Source: an uncultured Lachnospiraceae bacterium (GTDB taxonomy: Bacteria > Bacillota > Clostridia > Lachnospirales > Lachnospiraceae). From it: a stretch of 64,000 nt of DNA. A model generated the notes under the pieces. It was not told the origin of the DNA, made no database searches, and was given only the letters and a program-made list of their open reading frames with translations. The stretch covers positions 1-64,000 of the forward strand of contig CAKNHF010000008.1 of NCBI GenBank assembly GCA_930972465.1. The letters are read 5' to 3'. This document shows, piece after piece, positions 18,001 to 26,518 of this stretch (positions within the stretch are counted from its first letter, which is position 1; each line of letters begins with the position of its first letter). A program made the translations under genes and the position numbers.

Positions 18001-21000
18001 CCCTGCGCCGCTGTCAGAAGCCGGTCCGTAAGCGCCGTCGACGTCATGGATCCGTCGATCAGTTCGCCGTCAAAAAACATAAGGCTGCTTAAGGCAACGC
18101 CTCTGTAGTCAATCCCGTACCATTTGTCGTAATAATTATACGCATACAGCATCCGCTTCAGCAGATCTTCATCCTCCATGCGCTCTCTTGCAAGCGCCTG
18201 CACGGAAGGGTGGCTGCTGTAAGTCGGGTAATGATCTCCGGATGAAAAGAATCCCGCCAGCAGGCTTTCCATCTCCGTCTTTACCGTTTCATTATAATAG
18301 TCCGTATACAGGCGGCTCTCCTCCTCCGGCGTCAGCGAGGCGATCTCCGAAGCATAATCATATCCCTCTGCCCGCTCTGCAGCTTTACTTAAAAATGTTT
18401 CGTCAATGTCCGACACATATTTCCGGAACTGATATCTCAGATCCGTACCGTCCACTTCATAGGACGCCGCCAGATCCCCGGTGAGTTTCCGGTAGGTGAC
18501 CGGATACTCCTCCATATTCCCGTCTTCAAACACAACGCGGATCTTCCGTATCTCCTCCGGGGCCTCTCTGTGAACGCCGGACACCAGACCGCCGTCCTCA
18601 TCCAGAGGCAGGACAAACCGTACCGTTCCGGTCACAAACAGATCCTTATCCGGCAGGCTGTTCCCGTATTCCACCCACATGCGGGTATCAGACAGGGGCA
18701 TCAGCTTTGCCATATTTGCATAGGCTATCTCCCGGGCCGGATTGTAGGCCAAATGGTTCACGACTGAGCTGTATCCCGGAATCCCCAGGTTATTCTCCTC
18801 TATGGGAGCGCCCTTTATAGAGGGCAGCTTTCCGTATGCGAGTCCGTCCAGCTTCCAGATGTCCCCGTCAAATTTCAGTGTATCTTCATAAAAACTCCTG
18901 TCGTAGACCGCATCCGTCTCTTTCACATCCGCCTGGTTGTCCTGCGTAATACTGGTCTCGCTGCCGGAACCGGAATACTCATACACCTCGGTCACATTGT
19001 CCAGAACGTCGAACCCGGCGACCCGGTATCCTGCTCCGGAACTCATACTCAGACTGTACTCAATGGCAGGACTTCCCGTGTTCGGACCGCCGATGAGCCC
19101 GCCGTTTCCTTTCTTCGCAGGAGCGATGATCTGTGCTTTTGTATAGCATCTGCGAATCGTGCCGCTTCCGTGCCATCCGGTGATTCCTCCGGTCCTGGCG
19201 CCGAGAGAAGGATGATCGTAGGTTCCCTGAACCTTTCCGGTCACGTAGCAGTCCTCGATCAGAGCTCCGCTCTCCGTCTTGCCGACGATCCCGCCGACCG
19301 CCACAAGTCCTCTCACCGACACGTTCACGGAAGCACTCTGCCGGATCGTAGAATTCACAAGCCTTCCGGCAAAGGCGCCCATCCCGTCCACGCCGTTTGA
19401 GATAGACGAATCCACAAGGAACACATTCTCGATCACGGACTGATTCTGGATCACATTTGCCAGGATCCCGCTCTGTGATGACGTCACAGCGGCGTCTTCG
19501 ATCACCAGATCATGGATCTTCGCTCCGCTCAGTGTCTGAAAGAGAGCGGCAGGAAGATTTTTGATCCGGTATCCGTTTCCGTCCAGCTCCCCGCTGAAGG
19601 TTCCTGTCACAGCCGGCGCATCCGCAGAGATGCCGGAAGCATCCAGATCCTCTGTCAGCACAAATCTTCCCCGTGGATCTGCCCGCATCCCGTCGATCAG
19701 TTCCTCCGCGCTTTTGATCAGGGGATAATCCCCGTTCTGGTCTCTGTACGCCAGCGGAAACGCATGGCCGGTGACTCTGGTTCCGTCTGCCGCATACCGG
19801 ATCAGATCTTCCTGATCCAGAACCGCGTATACCCTGCCGGAATCTTCCTCCCGGCTGAACTCCCGGATACCTGTGTAAAAGTCCGGCATATCCTCCATCT
19901 CGATCACCGCATAATAATTTTCCGGATCCTCCGGGAGCCCGTCTGTGATATCCATCACGCGGACCTCTTCTCTCCCTCCGTCTCCCGTATAGTAAAGTCT
20001 TTCCGCCGTGATGTCTTTCATCTCCAGCGCATCTCTGGATGCGGAGACCGTCTGCGAAAGGAGTATTTCATCGCTGTATCCGTTGGACTGATCGTCCATG
20101 ACATTGGTATCCCGATCATAATCCGCGGTCACGGTAATGTGATAACTTTCCTTTCCGGTCAGTGCTGCTGCCACCTCATTTTCTCCGGCAGGAACCGGTT
20201 CCTCAAGGAGAGTCCTTCCTCCTTCCTCCTCGATCTTCACCCGTGCATCCTGAAGCGCGCTGTCCTCATCCTTCAGCTCAAACCGGATACTCAGTTCATC
20301 CTGCGCCGTCTTGTTCCATGCAAAACTTTCTGCTGACGGGGCGTCTTTGAGCACCTCCACTTTGATCCTATGCTCTGCGTGTGCCTGTGTCCCATCGTCA
20401 AAGGCTGCCTGGGATAAAGCGAAATCATGGATCCCCGCCTGATCCGGTACAGGGACTGATACTTTCCACATGCCGTCCGGCTGCTGCTCCGGCTTCACTT
20501 CCAGTTGATCCACCACCAGCGCAGACAGATTTCCGTCTGCGTTATGACTGATCTCATAGAACAGATCAGCAGTTTCGCCTTTCTCTGCATAGACGGAACC
20601 TGCATGGCCGTCTGTGATCAGAACCCGGAGTTTTGCCTTTACTGTCTCCGCCGCAAGGATCCTCTCCGGTTCCGGTTCTGTTCCGTTTTCAGTAAGATCT
20701 CTGTCTGCAATGACCTGTACGGTATAACTGTGGGTCAGTCCGGTGTCCGTGAGGCTGATCCCGGCGTCATATTTTCCATCGGCAAGATCACTCTCAGTGA
20801 AGCTCTGCCCGCCCACCGTCTTTCCTTCTCCGTTCCGAATCAGGACTTTGCAGTCTGACAGTGCTCCGTCCGGATCCGTCAGCTGAAAGGCGACGCGGAA
20901 CTGACTGTTCTCTGCGTCCTCCTCGACCATAAGGTCCTTTACCTGCGGGATCTCTTTCAGGATCTGCAGTGTGATCTCATTGTCTTTCGCCAGATCAAAC

Positions 21001-22805
21001 GCTTTGCCGTTTTCCAGAACGATCTGCTCTGCCGTGACCGTTTTTATTCCTGTGCTGTCAAAGCCGTCCAGTGTCACAGCGAAGCCCTGTTCCGTCCGGG
21101 TGACAGAATAAGTCTTCCCGTTCACCACTGCCCTCTCCGGTGCAAATCCGGTGGCATTGGAACTCTCGAACAGCAGCACCACCGGCTGGTTTCTTCCAAA
21201 CCGGTCCGTCCGGGTTCCATCTTCCGCCACCGCTTTCAGACCGCCGAAAGCGAACCGGTAGTCCAGGTTCAGTTTCACCTTCTTTGTAACGGCAAAACTT
21301 CCTCCATGATTTTCTCCGGAAGGAAGTTCCCCGGATGCCCTGTCATAGGAAGCCGTAATATTCACGGCATATTCCGTATCTTCTTCCAGATCCAGGACAA
21401 ATTCATTTTCCCCTGCCTTCACCTCTTCTGATACAAGAGTTGTCCCGTCTGATTCATTCACCACTTCCATTGCGGCGGATACCACCGCGGAGTCCTCATC
21501 TTTCAGTGTTAAAAAAACTTTCATCTTCGCCGTATCCGTCAGTTCCTCCGCAAGGAATCCTTCCACCTCCGGCATGTCCTTCAGGACGCCGATCTTCTCC
21601 GTATGATCCGCCTTAACTGTCTGGCCGCCCTCCAGCAGGACTTCTGAGAAGCGGAATTCTTTCACACCTGCAGTGTCCCCGGCCTCTGTCCTGACCGTAT
21701 ACACAGAACCGTTTTCTTCCGATTCCGCCTGGTGTTCCTCTCCGTTGACCGTCACACTCCGGACCCGGGTTCCATGGGAGACATCGGCCAGGAACTTCAG
21801 GTCCACCGGCTCTCCTTTCTCATAGTGGAACTGTTCCATGGCGGAGGACAGCTCCGCATCATAGTCCACCGTTTTTTCGATCCTGCGGATCAGAAGAGAC
21901 AGGTCCGTGACCGTCAGCGCCCCGTCAGAATTCATATCCGCCTTCCCCTGCCTGCTCCCGGGCAGGAGTTCCAGACCGATCAGATGTCTCTCCAGCAGTT
22001 CCACATCCGTATAGTCTCTGCTGCCATCCCCGTTCAGGTCGCCTTTTCCGCCAAATGCATAGACGCTTCCTGTCACAAGGGCTGCCGCTCCCACGCAGGC
22101 GGCCACTCCGGTCAGAATCTTCGCTCTGCCTGACAGTTTCTTCTTTCTCCTCCAGAAGATCACAGCTCCGATCAGAATCGCCGAACCGATGAGGACGCCC
22201 GCTGCAGGAAGAAATATACCAGGGGTATCACCCGCCCGGACATTTCCTTTCTTCTCTTCACTTCCTGCATTCTTGTCATCCGTCTCCTCCGCATGTTCAT
22301 CATCTGCTCCGGGATACTCCGAGACTGCGGACAGTCTGAGTGTAAAGTCCGCGGGGAGCATATCTTCCTTTCCTTCTGAGACTGATACATCTTTTACCGT
22401 GACGGACGTCTCCCCCGCCGCGATCGACTCTCCTGCCGTAAGACGCAGCCGGAAAACCTCCTCTTCCTGTGTGCTTCCCCCTCTGTTGATCAGGACAAAC
22501 TGCCCGTTTTCCGGATTGTAGAACAGCTTCTCCCAGGACTTCACTGTCTCAAAGTTCTCCTGAGAGTCCTCTTTAAAAACAGTGGAGTCATATTCCAGCG
22601 TTCCTTTGAGCGCATTGACTCCGCTTTTTATTTCCGTATATCCTTCCAGCGAAAATGTAAGCTCGATCTCCTGTCCCGTTCTGATTGTATCAGCCGAAGA
22701 TGCGATCTCCATTCCCGCCACATCCGCGGCACTCGCATCCACACCGCTCCATAAGAGTCCGCATACGGTAACCGCTGCTGCCAGCAGGGCTCTTATCCTT
22801 CTCAT
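15051..22805 (-). CDS. Giant surface zinc metalloprotease, ZmpB/IgA1-protease (M26) type, with cohesin-like, dockerin and GLUG domains
   Basis: The ATG at 22805 (with AAGGAT upstream) is preferred over an in-frame TTG at 22826; it gives 2584 residues. Order of parts: signal peptide 1-26 (cleavage after ASA); cohesin-like beta domain about 35-165; acidic linker; sorting-like LPAAG (199-203) followed by a hydrophobic helix and RRKKK, then a second helix (about 232-250); dockerin with two Ca-binding loops (DLNGDGSRD, DMNSDGALT, about 255-310); three related units of about 205 residues (marked by VLKDMPEV, ILKEIPQV, VLKDAPSA near 405, 614, 816); a GLUG beta-helix about 1025-1330; the peptidase, with zinc motif HETAH at 1837-1841 and a Glu 20 residues further; and a second GLUG region about 2140-2584. 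An N-terminal sorting signal plus helices is known from pneumococcal Zmp and IgA proteases. Likely substrates are mucins or immunoglobulins; this is inferred. Confidence 0.88.
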   Translation of the reverse strand: MRRIRALLAAAVTVCGLLWSGVDASAADVAGMEIASSADTIRTGQEIELTFSLEGYTEIKSGVNALKGTLEYDSTVFKEDSQENFETVKSWEKLFYNPENGQFVLINRGGSTQEEEVFRLRLTAGESIAAGETSVTVKDVSVSEGKEDMLPADFTLRLSAVSEYPGADDEHAEETDDKNAGSEEKKGNVRAGDTPGIFLPAAGVLIGSAILIGAVIFWRRKKKLSGRAKILTGVAACVGAAALVTGSVYAFGGKGDLNGDGSRDYTDVELLERHLIGLELLPGSRQGKADMNSDGALTVTDLSLLIRRIEKTVDYDAELSSAMEQFHYEKGEPVDLKFLADVSHGTRVRSVTVNGEEHQAESEENGSVYTVRTEAGDTAGVKEFRFSEVLLEGGQTVKADHTEKIGVLKDMPEVEGFLAEELTDTAKMKVFLTLKDEDSAVVSAAMEVVNESDGTTLVSEEVKAGENEFVLDLEEDTEYAVNITASYDRASGELPSGENHGGSFAVTKKVKLNLDYRFAFGGLKAVAEDGTRTDRFGRNQPVVLLFESSNATGFAPERAVVNGKTYSVTRTEQGFAVTLDGFDSTGIKTVTAEQIVLENGKAFDLAKDNEITLQILKEIPQVKDLMVEEDAENSQFRVAFQLTDPDGALSDCKVLIRNGEGKTVGGQSFTESDLADGKYDAGISLTDTGLTHSYTVQVIADRDLTENGTEPEPERILAAETVKAKLRVLITDGHAGSVYAEKGETADLFYEISHNADGNLSALVVDQLEVKPEQQPDGMWKVSVPVPDQAGIHDFALSQAAFDDGTQAHAEHRIKVEVLKDAPSAESFAWNKTAQDELSIRFELKDEDSALQDARVKIEEEGGRTLLEEPVPAGENEVAAALTGKESYHITVTADYDRDTNVMDDQSNGYSDEILLSQTVSASRDALEMKDITAERLYYTGDGGREEVRVMDITDGLPEDPENYYAVIEMEDMPDFYTGIREFSREEDSGRVYAVLDQEDLIRYAADGTRVTGHAFPLAYRDQNGDYPLIKSAEELIDGMRADPRGRFVLTEDLDASGISADAPAVTGTFSGELDGNGYRIKNLPAALFQTLSGAKIHDLVIEDAAVTSSQSGILANVIQNQSVIENVFLVDSSISNGVDGMGAFAGRLVNSTIRQSASVNVSVRGLVAVGGIVGKTESGALIEDCYVTGKVQGTYDHPSLGARTGGITGWHGSGTIRRCYTKAQIIAPAKKGNGGLIGGPNTGSPAIEYSLSMSSGAGYRVAGFDVLDNVTEVYEYSGSGSETSITQDNQADVKETDAVYDRSFYEDTLKFDGDIWKLDGLAYGKLPSIKGAPIEENNLGIPGYSSVVNHLAYNPAREIAYANMAKLMPLSDTRMWVEYGNSLPDKDLFVTGTVRFVLPLDEDGGLVSGVHREAPEEIRKIRVVFEDGNMEEYPVTYRKLTGDLAASYEVDGTDLRYQFRKYVSDIDETFLSKAAERAEGYDYASEIASLTPEEESRLYTDYYNETVKTEMESLLAGFFSSGDHYPTYSSHPSVQALARERMEDEDLLKRMLYAYNYYDKWYGIDYRGVALSSLMFFDGELIDGSMTSTALTDRLLTAAQGHRDTDQSITFYNNVLKNFTGEGLTEFLGGLSKSLAGYSDPNEWFTDSFEGVLVEEPAYGDTSGKIRYRIWDNLSGLEEGRKSLVLQILTALQEDMYLISVPSQLLIGSMNRYQEYLTKDGQEQERIRKIAEAYADKMGIFYGVSSQWMSNSADQLNSFVNIQYDSRLGFPESDAAAAGTQEKGTTRDPIMKWVYEANNMLNALNGSAAVANGSIVIWMHTPALGTSDYIFFTFSHETAHNQDGRYFYGGAGRRKGTGGEAHADGNIAQEMRDGCMVFNISKINDIGTEMTNNFSFERIDSAEKVHSFYREMFDTGYALDYLAAQAFFELTPEVQAAVAVQAEHTAGGTSSMSTTYRKLTAQEIGDMDLDSMEKLWDNRISIRNASSYPEKVGTATDGSYGFESFYTMNWYQSHNDNGSPDTHSFKRLGQEMLGIAGYEKGYMTYMSALSENDLDALRKATGDEKITWRQYKLDRYREVEQKLDQIPYFDKDTVIAQFKAAFEADAVNGNTNRSVEAKRMLYGMVKRVTGDFSEGGIYQSPAVISVASAEELIRLAAQNPYGYYRLEDNIDFSGITASGGSYIPGRFIGMLDGNGYQLTGMQYPLFGDLQYAQVKDLTISAPSYAGDAQALFALKTKKVILGNVKVEDADMPLPLVKTKTEGYYEYGDMSVTVGDRKITTPEEFLAVGESPESLKKQYILEADLDFSTLPSGAFAVSGTFSGELDGNGHIISGLDAVLFEKLDGASVTDLTITGSHLTANTQKGALANEIRNSTVEKIRVKDLVIQNDANQAGGLAGIISGSEVRRISAENISIRADNTIGGIAGQFDGRILEDCIATGTLEGTSRHQMGARIGGITGWQGGEGVTRRCLTKTAITAPEPVGNGGIIGGPQSGSAAVESSVSLSTGANAHRISGWDVLGITSSAYELEISDSISNMNEGNGDRIFSVTEEQSRDRAFYIETLGWSEEVWDFDRLSAGGLPGVR

Positions 22806-22941
22806 ATTATCCTTCAATCCTTTCAAAAAATTTGTCGTTTTATGACCAGACAGATTGTACTTGCTTTTCTATGTATCAGACAATATGAGATTACTGGAAA
22901 AACGCTGAAGCCGGCAAACCGAATCCCTCACGGAATTTTTC

Positions 22942-23808
22942 TTACCTGTAATCCAGATACTCCAGAAACCGCTTTACCGCCAGAGACGCATTTTTCTTTT
23001 CCTTCAGGGCCACACCTATGCTTCTGTATGCCGGAATCTCAAGTTCTTTCACAATAATCCTGTACGGAATCCTCTTCAGAATCAGTTCCGGAAGAATGCT
23101 TATCCCCAGACCGCTCTCAGTCATCGCCATAATGGCATAGTCATCCCATGTGGTAAAATGCACATTCGGCGTCAGCCCGCACCGCTCAAAAATCTCAGAC
23201 ACCTCTGCTCTTTCCCCTTTCTCGAGAAGCATAAACGGTTCCTCAGCGAGAGCGTTTACAGGAAACTTGTCGCACCCCGCCAGGCGATGTCCCTCCGGAA
23301 GGACAACCAGAAGTCTGTCCTGCTCCAGGAAGATCGTCTCCAGCTCTGCATGAACAGGAAGTCTGAGAAAACCGCAGTCCACCCTTCCCTCGAGAATCCA
23401 CTCCTCGATCTCGCTGTAATCTCCCAGAAGAAGTTCATAATCAATATTCGGGTAGTCTTTCTGAAACTCACGGATGATGTTCGGCAGCCACTGGGAGGCC
23501 ACACTGGAAAATGCTCCGATCCGGATCAGTCCGGACCTCAGTCCGTTAAGCTCTTCCACCTGCATCTGAAGTTTCTCATATTCCCGGCAGACATTCTCCG
23601 CATAGGGCAGGATCTTCATCCCGTCACTTGTCGGCCTGACTCCCGATCTCCCCCTCTCGAGCAGGGTTACCTTCCACTCCTTCTCCAGATCATTGATCAT
23701 ACGGCTTATTCCAGACTGTGAATAGTTCAGCATTTCCGCAGCTTTTGTAAAACTTCCGTACTCCACTGTCTTTACCAGTGCCATATATTTCTGAAGATTC
23801 ATGTCCAT
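22942..23808 (-). CDS. LysR-family transcriptional regulator
   Basis: 288 residues: N-terminal winged helix with SFTKAAEMLNYSQSGISRMINDLEKEW (about 20-45), linker helix, then an effector-binding domain (about 90-285) with DCGFLRLPV and ESGLGISILPELIL. The gene is divergent from proB with about 200 bp between, and convergent in spacing with nothing on its 3' side except the start region of the giant protease, which lies downstream in the same direction (137 bp away). It could regulate itself, proB or the protease; sequence alone does not decide. Confidence 0.94.
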   Translation of the reverse strand: MDMNLQKYMALVKTVEYGSFTKAAEMLNYSQSGISRMINDLEKEWKVTLLERGRSGVRPTSDGMKILPYAENVCREYEKLQMQVEELNGLRSGLIRIGAFSSVASQWLPNIIREFQKDYPNIDYELLLGDYSEIEEWILEGRVDCGFLRLPVHAELETIFLEQDRLLVVLPEGHRLAGCDKFPVNALAEEPFMLLEKGERAEVSEIFERCGLTPNVHFTTWDDYAIMAMTESGLGISILPELILKRIPYRIIVKELEIPAYRSIGVALKEKKNASLAVKRFLEYLDYR

Positions 23809-23859
23809 TTATTTCCACCGTCTTTCCATCTGTTTTCATCATGTTATTTATGATAAATA

Positions 23860-23888
23860 TTCACTTTTGTAATCAATAACTATATGAT
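23860..23888 (+). promoter_or_regulatory. Possible proB promoter
   Basis: TTCACT at 23860-23865 and TATGAT at 23883-23888 with a 17-bp spacer. The leader to proB would be about 120 nt and contains a GC-rich stretch (about 23936-23985) in otherwise AT-rich DNA. The -35 is weak, so this is tentative. Confidence 0.4.
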
Positions 23889-24011
23889 ACGATATCAGGG
23901 TGAGCAATACAAGCAGAAATATCAGGCATCTTTACGCCCTCCCCGCTGCGGTACGGGCTCCGGTCTGTAATCTGCCCGGCTCAATAAATTATGGATTATA
24001 AGGAGACAATC

Positions 24012-24809
24012 ATGGGATTATACAATAACAGAATTGTAGTAAAAGTCGGCACCTCCACGCTTACAAACGATTCCGGAAAAAGCGATCTGCGCGCTACAGA
24101 CCGGCTCGTCTGTACCCTGGCGGATATTCACAACATGGGATATGAGGTGATTCTCGTATCATCCGGTGCTATTGCAGTAGGGCGCAATAAGCTGAATATG
24201 CATGCAAGACCGGACAGCATGCGTATGAAGCAGGCAGCGGCGGCGGTCGGACAGTGCAGCCTGATGTATCTTTATGACAAATTTTTCGGAGATTACGACA
24301 AGACGGTTGCTCAGATTCTTCTGAATGCTGAGGATATTGAACAGGAAGAAAAAAAGGAAAATCTGACCAATACTTTCAACGCGCTTCTTGAAATGGGTGT
24401 CATACCCATTGTCAATGAAAATGACTCGGTAAGCTACACGGAAATCGAATCAGAGGACAGACTTTTCGGAGATAATGACATGCTTTCTTCTGTTGTGGCA
24501 GTATTGTGCCGCGCGAAGAAACTGGTGATCCTGTCCGACATCGACGGATTTTACGACAGCGATCCCCGGCTCCATCCGAACGCAAAGCTGATCGAACAGA
24601 TCGACCGGATCGACGAGAGCGTCTACTCTCTGGCAGGCGGCGCGGGAAGCCGGAGAGGCACAGGCGGGATGCGTACCAAGCTTCAGGCTGCACAGCTCGC
24701 CACTTCAAACGGTATCGACACCATCGTCACCAACGGGAAACGCCCGGAAGCTCTCTACGACATTGTAAAGGGCGGGAAAGCCGGAACCCTGTTTACCGGG
24801 AAAATATAA
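24012..24809 (+). CDS. proB: Glutamate 5-kinase, short form without PUA domain
   Basis: The ATG at 24012 (MGLYNNRIVVKVG) has AAGGAG six bases upstream and is preferred over 23991. 265 residues, an amino-acid-kinase fold: KVGTSTLT at the N terminus, VSSGAIAVG, INAEDI-like NAEDIE, NENDSVSY, FGDNDMLSS, and GGMRTKLQAAQLA near the C terminus. It phosphorylates glutamate to gamma-glutamyl phosphate, the first step of proline synthesis. The C-terminal PUA domain of E. coli ProB is absent, as in many Clostridia. proA, usually the next gene, is not here. Confidence 0.96.
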   Translation: MGLYNNRIVVKVGTSTLTNDSGKSDLRATDRLVCTLADIHNMGYEVILVSSGAIAVGRNKLNMHARPDSMRMKQAAAAVGQCSLMYLYDKFFGDYDKTVAQILLNAEDIEQEEKKENLTNTFNALLEMGVIPIVNENDSVSYTEIESEDRLFGDNDMLSSVVAVLCRAKKLVILSDIDGFYDSDPRLHPNAKLIEQIDRIDESVYSLAGGAGSRRGTGGMRTKLQAAQLATSNGIDTIVTNGKRPEALYDIVKGGKAGTLFTGKI

Positions 24810-24838
24810 GCCGGCTCAAATCACCGGAAGCACCAAAA

Positions 24839-24889
24839 GAGATCCTGCAGTAAACTGGAACATATCAGTCAAACTGCAGGACCTCTTTT
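24839..24889. terminator. Bidirectional terminator between proB and ogt
   Basis: GAGATCCTGCAGT at 24839-24851 pairs with ACTGCAGGACCTC at 24873-24885 (one G-U), with TTTT at 24886-24889 on the plus strand and AAAAGA just before the left arm for the minus strand. It serves the convergent genes proB and ogt. Confidence 0.85.
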
Positions 24890-24912
24890 CTATTTATTTC
24901 TGTGGTTATCTG

Positions 24913-25428
24913 TTATGGCTTCCCCGCTTCAGGCAGCAGAACTTTCTCCAGCGCAAGAAGTCTGATCTTTTTCTCAATTCCTCCGGCGTATCCGGTAAGA
25001 CTTCCATCCGTTCCCAGAATCCGATGGCACGGCACAATAATTGAAATCGGGTTATGTCCGACCGCCCCGCCCACGGCCTGCGCTGACATGGAAGGGATTC
25101 CTCTGTCCGCGGCGATCTGTTCCGCAATTTTTTTATATGTTGTCGTCACCCCATAGGGGATCTTCTGTAAGATCTTCCAGACTTCCCTGCGGAACTCACT
25201 TCCATGAAGGATGATTTTCGGAGTAAAGTCCGGCTCCTGTCCGCTGAAATAGATATCCAGCCACCGCGCCGTCTCCTCGAATACCGGAAGCTTCCTCTCT
25301 TCAGCTTCTTTTTGCAGTCCTGCTCCGAAATACTTCTGTCCGTCGAACCACAATCCGCTGAGGGCTTCCCCGTCGGAAGCCAGGGTAATTCCGCCAAGCG
25401 GAGAATCATAATGAAACGTGTACCGCAT
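24913..25428 (-). CDS. ogt: Methylated-DNA--protein-cysteine S-methyltransferase
   Basis: 171 residues. The active-site PCHR motif with acceptor Cys is in IVPCHRILGTDGSLTGYAGG near residue 140, preceded by the DNA-binding segment FRREVWKILQKIPYGVTTTYKKIAEQI. The N-terminal part is the shorter Ogt-type ribonuclease-like domain. It repairs O6-methylguanine in a suicide reaction. It lies 13 bp after the alpha/beta-hydrolase gene, with which it probably forms an operon. Confidence 0.97.
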   Translation of the reverse strand: MRYTFHYDSPLGGITLASDGEALSGLWFDGQKYFGAGLQKEAEERKLPVFEETARWLDIYFSGQEPDFTPKIILHGSEFRREVWKILQKIPYGVTTTYKKIAEQIAADRGIPSMSAQAVGGAVGHNPISIIVPCHRILGTDGSLTGYAGGIEKKIRLLALEKVLLPEAGKP

Positions 25429-25441
25429 CTTCCATTCCTCC

Positions 25442-26197
25442 TTAAATCTGCATTTCTGACTTCAGAAACTTCTCCACAATCCGGTTAAATTCCTCCGGGT
25501 GCTCCTTTGCGATAAAATGGCTTCCCTTCATCACCCGGATCTGTGCGTTGGGAAGGCTGGCGTAGATCAGTCTGGTATGCTCATCCTTTATCATGTCCCT
25601 GTCCCCTGCGATCACCAGTTTTGGAATCCTGATGAAATCCGGGTTACTGTTCTGAGAGAGCTCCTCCGGGGTCAGATTCGGATCATGGACCATAAGTCCC
25701 AGCATTTCCGCGCTTTCATGCGCCTTTTCCCGGAACTTCCGGACCGGAACATACTTTTCGCTCCGCCTTCCCGCAAACAATGACGCGACATGATATCCCA
25801 GTATGATGGGAATCTGGACAGACGGCTTCACTCCACTCCCGTACAGATTCGCTCCGTTGAGAATCAGCCGTTCCACCCGCTCCGGATATTTCAGTGCGAA
25901 CACCAGAGCAGTGTTTCCTCCGTCAGAGAATCCCAGGATATCCGCTTTTTCTATTCCCTGCTCATCCATAAAGTCATGCAGATCCTCCGCAAACTGCCGG
26001 ATCGTAAAAGGCCTGTCCCCTCTCGGGGACTTCCCGTGCCCTCTCGTATCCAGAGCGATCACCCGGTATTCCCTGGAGAAATATTCTATCTGGTGGACAA
26101 AATATCCGCCGTTCTCTCCGTTCCCGTGGAGAAGGATAAGCGGAAAACCGTTTCCTTTTTCAGTATAATGCAGTTTTATGTCTACATTTTTCTTCAT
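25442..26197 (-). CDS. Alpha/beta hydrolase
   Basis: 251 residues with an alpha/beta-hydrolase fold: oxyanion-hole HGNGENGG (about 24-31), DTRGHGKS (about 49-56), nucleophile Ser in GFSDGG (about 96-101), Asp in GDRDMI and His in GSHFIAKEH near the C terminus. There is no signal peptide, so it is cytoplasmic. The substrate is unknown; the family covers esterases and lactonases. It is the first gene of a two-gene unit with ogt and has its own promoter at 26245-26273. Confidence 0.92.
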   Translation of the reverse strand: MKKNVDIKLHYTEKGNGFPLILLHGNGENGGYFVHQIEYFSREYRVIALDTRGHGKSPRGDRPFTIRQFAEDLHDFMDEQGIEKADILGFSDGGNTALVFALKYPERVERLILNGANLYGSGVKPSVQIPIILGYHVASLFAGRRSEKYVPVRKFREKAHESAEMLGLMVHDPNLTPEELSQNSNPDFIRIPKLVIAGDRDMIKDEHTRLIYASLPNAQIRVMKGSHFIAKEHPEEFNRIVEKFLKSEMQI

Positions 26198-26244
26198 ATC
26201 ATTTTTCTCCAGTCAACACATACAACTTTGATTTTCATGTTGCA

Positions 26245-26273
26245 ATTATACTGCAAATGTATTTCTATTACAA
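26245..26273 (-). promoter_or_regulatory. Sigma-A promoter of the hydrolase-ogt unit
   Basis: On the minus strand TTGTAA (26268-26273), 17 bp, TATAAT (26245-26250). It stands about 48 bp upstream of the hydrolase ATG. The rest of the 26198-26518 gap (321 bp) holds the carB terminator and no gene that I can support. Confidence 0.7.
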
Positions 26274-26430
26274 TTTTAATACACCATCAAATTCTGCCGT
26301 ATTCTTGTTCAGCCTTAGATATCAGATCATTCATTCCCGGTTCCGTATCACCGTAGTTTATTGCTGATCCACTGCTCTCTTCAATAAGCGCCAAAAGGCA
26401 CATTCCGGGATTGTAAGCGGTCGCCGTTGC

Positions 26431-26506
26431 AAAAAAGAAGCCAGGACAGAGGTTTCCATCAAAGGCCGTAAAGCTGCGCGCCTGCGATAGAATTCTCTGT
26501 CCTGGC
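26431..26506 (-). terminator. carAB terminator with an unusually large loop
   Basis: GCCAGGACAGAG at 26440-26451 pairs perfectly with CTCTGTCCTGGC at 26495-26506. On the minus strand it is followed by CTTCTTTTTT. The loop is 43 bases, and contains a smaller GC-rich segment that may fold (GCAGGCGCGCAGC). Confidence 0.75.
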
Positions 26507-26518
26507 GGACTATTTTCC

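Noticed and set aside
19512..20336. Plus-strand open frames opposite the giant protease
   Set aside because: Low-complexity, His/Arg-rich translations typical of shadows; the minus frame is a continuous modular protein.
26198..26430. Small plus-strand frames in the carB-hydrolase gap
   Set aside because: No ribosome site and AT-rich, unstructured translations; the region is explained by a promoter and terminator.
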